Shown piece by piece: positions 58,961 through 64,000 of a stretch of 64,000 bases of DNA. The notes beneath the pieces are model-generated. The model was not told the origin of the DNA. It did no database searches and saw only the letters and a list, made by a program, of their open reading frames with translations. The position numbers and the translations under genes are program-made. Position 1 is the stretch's first letter. Each line of letters opens with the position of its first letter. Source of the DNA: Endomychus coccineus (Eukaryota > Arthropoda > Insecta > Coleoptera > Endomychidae); the NCBI GenBank assembly GCA_958510875.1, contig OY294068.1:32158297-32222296 (forward strand). The letters run 5' to 3'.

Positions 58961-59147
58961 AGGTAGATGCAGAAAATACAATTTAATGTGATATGAAAAC
59001 TATTTTATCTTTTAACTATCGAGTTTTACCTTGGAGCGACATATCAACTTCACCGATTGATTTGCGAATGTTAACAAACTAAATTAATAATTTGATTGTG
59101 AGCATCCCTTGATAAACCTTATATTTATTTGACATAATTTTTTACAG

Positions 59148-59396
59148 CTTGACCCCGGGAGCTTTCGTAATTGTGTGGTGGTCCTACTGAGAATGTGCAT
59201 AAAAGCCTATAAGACAGCGTCTGCACATAATGTGTATTGCAACATACGCTTTTCACCTAACGAGTCACATCCAAGTAACCCAGCTAGTCATTTCGTAACC
59301 ATAAGCAGTACGAAAAACGGTTCTTGTTTAGTATCAAAACGTTCTATATTCAGAACGCAAGACAGCGCAATTCAGGAATTACTTAAAGCTTAACGA
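59148..59396 (+). other. Candidate exon of unknown origin ending in a stop
   Basis: An acceptor-like ttttttacag precedes 82 codons starting LDPGSFRNCVVVLLRMCIK, closed by TAA. Phase 0 would join the giant exon in frame and give a short alternative C-terminus. No plakin repeat, domain or homologue is recognised. Codon use is plausible but there is no poly(A) signal that I can see just downstream. A decayed element ORF is equally possible. Confidence 0.18.
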
Positions 59397-60064
59397 AACG
59401 CTTAAATAGGCTGAACACGTTTAGCAATCTTCGATTATTAAATCAATATAATGGAAAAGTTATATACAATCTTGTTCATGAACTGAGAGAATGGATGAAA
59501 TTTTTTGTCCAGAATTTTCTTACGCAATATGCTTGGAAATTAATTATCGTAGTGGGTCTTGCAAAAATATTAGGACCAAAGACTACGAAACAAATTTATG
59601 ACGACGTGATTTGGTTTTCTCTTTGCTATCGTTCTCATGGCATTATACAAAATTAATTACAACCAATTCCAAAAAGTCTTGTTTTATCAAGGCCTTTAAC
59701 ATCTGAAAATATTAATTTTCCAATGGTAAAAGTATTTATTTTGAAGTACGTTATGTTACAAAAATTATCGCAATTTCGAATGTTCATCTTGTTTTACAAA
59801 TTGCTATTTTGTTGAAGGTTACTACAAAAATAATTTTCATATTAGTTATTTTATAAATTCGAATCTACCAAAAGTTGTATTGAACCAGTTGAAAATTGAA
59901 AAATTATATAAACAAGCCACTTGAATTTAATCATATAATGAATATAAACGATTACGGAATATGGATTATAATATAAATAATATTGCAGAATTTATAAATA
60001 AACTGATATTTCCTATCAGATTTCGCCACATACATAACAATGGAATCGTGTCTCTAGATCAGGC
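59397..60064 (+). other. shot intron, nothing recognised
   Basis: AT-rich intron, no feature supported. Confidence 0.5.
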
Positions 60065-60084
60065 GGTTACGTTGTAGCTAATAG

Positions 60085-60127
60085 TTCCGGACAGCTTTTC
60101 CTCTCTCTCGAGCTTATAACCCAAACG
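60085..60127 (-). ncRNA. Degenerate hammerhead-like motif (type 2)
   Basis: Minus strand keeps AGCTGTC cleavage side and CGGAA of stem I, and the GCTCGAGAGAG stem II, but the CTGATGA box reads GTTATAA and GAAA reads GAAA shifted by one change (GGAAAA). Confidence 0.4.
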
Positions 60128-60440
60128 AGTAAGTTGCAATGCTACTGAACGATAGCTCTGTCAAGGTAAGAATAATTTCACTGACAAATGCTAGAATTAT
60201 CAGTTTATATCTTGATTATCACATTGGTTCAGTGCCGCTATCTGGCGCTCCAAGTAGTCCAATTTTCCCCTTGTACTTGTACAAAGTGCGGCAAATCCAT
60301 TAGACAATCTTACATTGTTTAGATTTCTCAGTGGAACATTTAATCTCGAGTAGGTTATATTTATGATTTCTCTAGTATTTGTCAATAGTGTTATTTATAC
60401 CTGAACACATTTGTCTTTCAGTAGCATTGCAACATACTCG

Positions 60441-60481
60441 TTCCGCTGATGAGATCTAGAGAGCGAACTAGCGGTCTGGAA
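60441..60481 (+). ncRNA. Hammerhead-like motif with intact CTGATGA (type 2)
   Basis: TTCCG, CTGATGA, GATCTAGAGAGC, then GAAC instead of GAAA, a weakened stem III, GTC at the cleavage position and TGGAA (stem I with one G-U pair). Confidence 0.45.
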
Positions 60482-60530
60482 TAACTAGTTGTAATGTTAC
60501 TGTTCGATCTAGAGAAATCTTATCATTGTC

Positions 60531-62454
60531 ATACTGAAGACATGATTTAAAAAGTTCTCATACTTCTTTGTTTTGAATTGATGAGAAAATTTTTTTTACA
60601 GTGGTTCCTAAGATTCAAGATGTTGAACTACTTCTAAAATCTAGGCTTTCATTGCGTTGGAATATAACCTTTCTTATCCACACGCAATAAATTATGATCA
60701 TTAAAAGAACACTACCAGTACGCAACTGGATGTTATTCGATTTTGACGATACATTTTAATAATCAGTAGGGAGTCATGTTTCGCTCCTCTCATTTAATTG
60801 TAATTTCTACACTGAATTCAAGAACGTAGCTTTTTCTTATAATTGATAGTGAGAATCGAAGCATTTTCCATTTACATGGAACGTCTTGGTACTAAACAAA
60901 CCGTTTTTTGATTGTTTGAAAGAACCAAATAATCAATTTATCATCATCATGTCTAAGTACAAATTTAATAACATTTAATAAATTATCTAGATTGGAACTA
61001 TCAAATTAACTTAGTAGTTTGATTAATATTTTAACTGTTGTTAATTACAGGTATAATGTTTACATTTTTGAAAATATTTTGTTGCATGTTTATTCCAATA
61101 AAAAATATTGAAATATTTAGTAAAAAATCAAATAAAAATGTGCAACAATGCTATTTTCATGTTTGTTCCTAAGTCGTTGCAAGTGTTTTATTTGTTAATA
61201 AATTTTATTTATTTTTTCATTTTTACGTTTTGTTTTGCAGGATTTTTTTTTAGTTTACATTTATAGGTAACATTACCAACATGTTATTTTCCTTTTTTTT
61301 TCACTAACATCATTATGTGTGTATGTGTGTTCGTGCTTGTGTGCATGTCTAGGTTTAGGGAATTAGCTTCCTCTAATGCATATGCAGTATTATATGTCCT
61401 GTACTCCAGTGTTGTTGTCTACCTACTTTTTCATGATATTTAGAGTAAGACCATTTGTATTGTTAAACGCTAGTATTGTGTCCCTAAGCAATGTTAAATG
61501 CAAACATTATATTGACTACATTAAAATAGATTTAATATTATTGTTCCAGATATTAGAGCCTCAATATGTAAAAATATTCAAGACAAAGTGCATTTTCTAG
61601 AACCCACAAGGGTCAGTATTTGGACCTATTTAGTTCAACCTAAGAAAATTATCTTTTCGAATTTTAATAAATTTTTCAATACATCAAGTTTCCAAAAAAT
61701 AAAACATATTTGAAAAATCATCTGAAACAAGTCTACATGATTAATGATGACACAATATATTCAAACGTAAATTTCAAATTAATTTGTAACACGAAGATGA
61801 AAACTAAAGTTTGTTTCACAGCATATTATATGGAGTACTTCTTCGAAGTGTAATCAACAAATAAAGTAATCTAATTGAGTTCTAAGCATATGCGATGCAT
61901 CCGACAATATTGAAAGGACTCCTAAATCAATAAGTTATTTTTATAAAAGTGTTCAAATATTTCACGGACGTTATGTGAGTCAATAAGAAATTTGTATTTA
62001 TCTGGATTCAAATGAGCTCGAAAAAGTGAATGTTCGAGACCTACAATAAATTTGAAATTCATTGTATCAAAAAATATAACAAAATAATTTAAATATAATT
62101 AAAGAAATGTAATAAAATATTGAATAACCTTTAAAGTTACCTTGGAATATGAAATTGATTTAAATACAGGACGTCATTTGAATAAGTAATGAGTTTGGTA
62201 CAGTAAATTGAGTAATAAAATGTGAATAAAACAAGTACATTCATTAATAACGCATGGAAAATCATTCTGAAGAATTTCCATTTTCTCATAAAAACAAATA
62301 ATTTTAGAACAACTGCAAGGCTGTTAGATAGAAAGGAGATGTGTTTTTGTCTCATAATAACAAATGAAGTACAGGTGGATGTGATTTCAAATATTGAAGT
62401 TTTTCGCTAATTAAAAACATAAACCCAACTATTAGTCTGGTCAAATTAGACGTT
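60531..62454 (+). other. shot intron, nothing recognised
   Basis: 1.9 kb very AT-rich intron with a short TG-rich run at 61315-61345. A possible 26-nt micro-exon after ttttgcag at 61240 was judged too weak. Confidence 0.45.
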
Positions 62455-63330
62455 AAAAATGTGAAAGCTCGGAATTTTGTCCAAACAGACCAATCAACTT
62501 ATTTTTTTTGCAAATCGTTCCTGGACGGATACTGAACGATATTGAACTTTAAGATCTAGTCGCTCGGCCAATTTTCATGGGAAAATTTATTGTAAAATTT
62601 GTAAAATTGTTAAGTATTGCCAAAATTGGCTGGAAAACTCCACCCGGGGGTTTTCGGGGTCGCTGATCACGATTCCGAAGTTAGATTTACCATTTTCGAC
62701 CGCAGTATCTAGAAATTGGCCAATTTTATGTCAAAAAAATGGATAAATTTGACAATTTCGTAATTTTTGTTGAAAATGGCCAGAAAATTTCACTAGGAAG
62801 TCATTTGATATTGGATATGAAACAAATGATTTACAGTCACGGATAAATTCCCTGACTTTTGATAGCAGTGCCAATTTCAACAAAAATAACGAAATTATCT
62901 AATTATCGGTGGAAAATGGTACATCTAACTTCTGAATCGTGATCAGCGACCTCGAAAACCCCCGAGTGAAATGTTTTAGTCATTTTCAAAAAAAATTACG
63001 AAATTATTAAATTTGACTATTTTTCAGACATATAATTGGCCAATTCCTAGATACTGCGGTCGAAAATGGTAAATCTAACTTCGGAATCGTGATCAGCGAC
63101 CCCGAAAACTTCCGAGTGGGGTTTTCCAGCCAATTTTGGCAATACTTACCAATTTTACAATAAATTTTCCCATGAAAATTTGCCAATTTCCGGTTTAACA
63201 GGTGAAAAATGGTCGAGCGACTAGATCTTAAAGTTCAATATCGTTCAGTATCCGTCCAGGAACGATTTGCAAAAAAAAATTAAGTTGATTGGTCTGTTTG
63301 GAAAAAATTCCGAGCTTTTTTGTCAAATTG
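62455..63330. repeat. Large foldback element (about 870 bp)
   Basis: Arms about 62462-62800 and 62990-63325 are inverted copies through gctcggaatttt, ccaatcaactta, cgttcctggacggatactga, gggtcgctgatcacgattcc and gaccgcagtatctag. Only about 190 bp are unpaired. No coding. The tcgctgatcacgatt block also occurs twice in the foldback element at 45923-46503. Confidence 0.75.
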
Positions 63331-63392
63331 ACTCGACTATATATTAACTATCAAAATTTTGATTTTGTTTAATTTGATACATTAAATACCAG

Positions 63393-63775
63393 TTTCGCTT
63401 GACACCGTAGCTTCTTCGAACATATATTACAATATTCTATTTCACAACAGAAGAGCTAATATAATATTTAACATAAAAGTAATCTTAGGATAGATGGTTA
63501 GTGGAATTGTATCTAATTGCTATTTAACCAATCAAGAGATTTAACGATAAACTGGTATCAAACGGATAATCTAATTATACAAATTTATTAGGGGAAAATT
63601 ATTAAGCACTTGTTTATCATTCGGTAGAATATCGTTTGCTACCAAATTATCGTTTAATCTCTTGATGGTTTGAACCTCAATTAGATTATCATTAATGTTA
63701 TATTCAGATTAGCTCATTTATTGTAAGTTAGGATTTTGTAATATCTGTTTGAAGAAGCGAAACTAGTGGCATTTA
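63393..63775. mobile_element. Short element sharing ends with the 58300-58960 PLE relic
   Basis: Begins ttcgcttgacaccgtagctt with cttcgaacatatattac and ends gtaatatctgtttgaagaag followed by cgaaac, which are inverted versions of each other and match 58320-58350 and 58918-58950. Interior resembles 58390-58510 (gatggttagtggaatt). No coding left. Confidence 0.5.
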
Positions 63776-64000
63776 ATGCATTAAATTATTGAATATACAT
63801 TTTAATCGCATAATGATAGATGATTCTATTCCATTAAAATGTAACTTCTTTTTGGAAACATCAGTAGGTACTCGAATGATCTATCCTAAATATCTTCATT
63901 TTAACAACGTATAGAATTTCTCATAAATTAAAATGTACGTCCAAAGGTATATATCTAAGCACCAAATTGCTTCCATTTTCAAGAATTTATTATTGAACCC
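63776..64000 (+). other. shot intron continuing past the window
   Basis: AT-rich; no exon or element recognised before the end. Confidence 0.5.

Larger units (their letters stand above)
60065..60530. repeat. Inverted-repeat element with type 2 hammerhead relics
   Basis: Arms at about 60065-60155 and 60415-60530 share, in opposite orientation, tcagtagcattgcaac and the hammerhead region. About 260 bp between them have no recognised content. The arms carry the motifs listed next. Confidence 0.55.

Noticed and set aside
61241..61266. 26-nt micro-exon after ttttgcag
   Set aside because: Sequence is mostly a T run, phase 2 would not fit phase-0 neighbours, and there is no homology.

Overview
The window is a stretch of an AT-rich, intron-rich animal genome, almost certainly an insect and possibly a beetle (the order is an inference). 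It lies inside one very large gene on the + strand, the spectraplakin short stop (shot; vertebrate orthologues MACF1 and dystonin). Twelve consecutive coding exons were placed by following the reading frame across GT/AG junctions. All phases agree, giving about 4,312 codons. The gene enters at the left with the last helix of the second calponin-homology (actin-binding) domain. It continues through the plakin domain (spectrin-like repeats with an embedded SH3) in exons from 1815 to 24040, then a 116-nt linker exon, then a single 9.5-kb exon (47075-56588) made almost entirely of plakin (plectin-type) repeats. The 5' exons (CH1 and most of CH2) and the 3' exons (spectrin rod, EF-hands, GAS2 domain) lie outside the window. 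A candidate alternative first exon at 39168-39227 splices in frame to the linker exon and would give an isoform that starts at the plakin repeats, without the actin-binding and plakin domains.

Nearly everything else is intron, heavily colonised by transposable elements; I found none that interrupts a coding exon. Penelope-like retroelements (PLEs; reverse transcriptase plus GIY-YIG endonuclease) dominate, at about 60-1700, 6810-7100, 9460-10120, 22378-23330, 27340-27720, 29755-30870, 32665-34860, 43070-43530, 44720-46720 and 58300-58960. One PLE family carries hammerhead-ribozyme motifs in terminal inverted repeats. Three copies (29810-29851, 30732-30773, 32731-32772) keep every core element I could check, and others are visibly mutated. 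A different, apparently intact hammerhead lies in a hairpin at 6296-6341, and decayed members of a related type are at 9377, 40320, 60085 and 60441.

Other elements are two DNA transposons with very long terminal inverted repeats and DDE transposase remnants (3417-5695, 11987-13527), a TIR element carrying a non-transposase ORF inside a hAT relic (17357-18865), LINE fragments (14640-15730, 26130-27060, 34153-34620), a mariner fragment (30950-31560), hAT-like MITEs (41734-42473, 57174-57891), large foldback elements (13895-14390, 45923-46503, 62455-63330), a 67-bp minisatellite (24800-25170) and a local intronic duplication (36465-37040).

The main biology is one cytoskeletal cross-linker gene whose domain modules can be separated by alternative promoters and splicing, in introns that have accumulated ribozyme-bearing retroelements. 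I found no tRNA, rRNA, CRISPR or bacterial-type feature. Element boundaries are estimates by eye. Splice sites are predictions from frame continuity and consensus, without transcript evidence.
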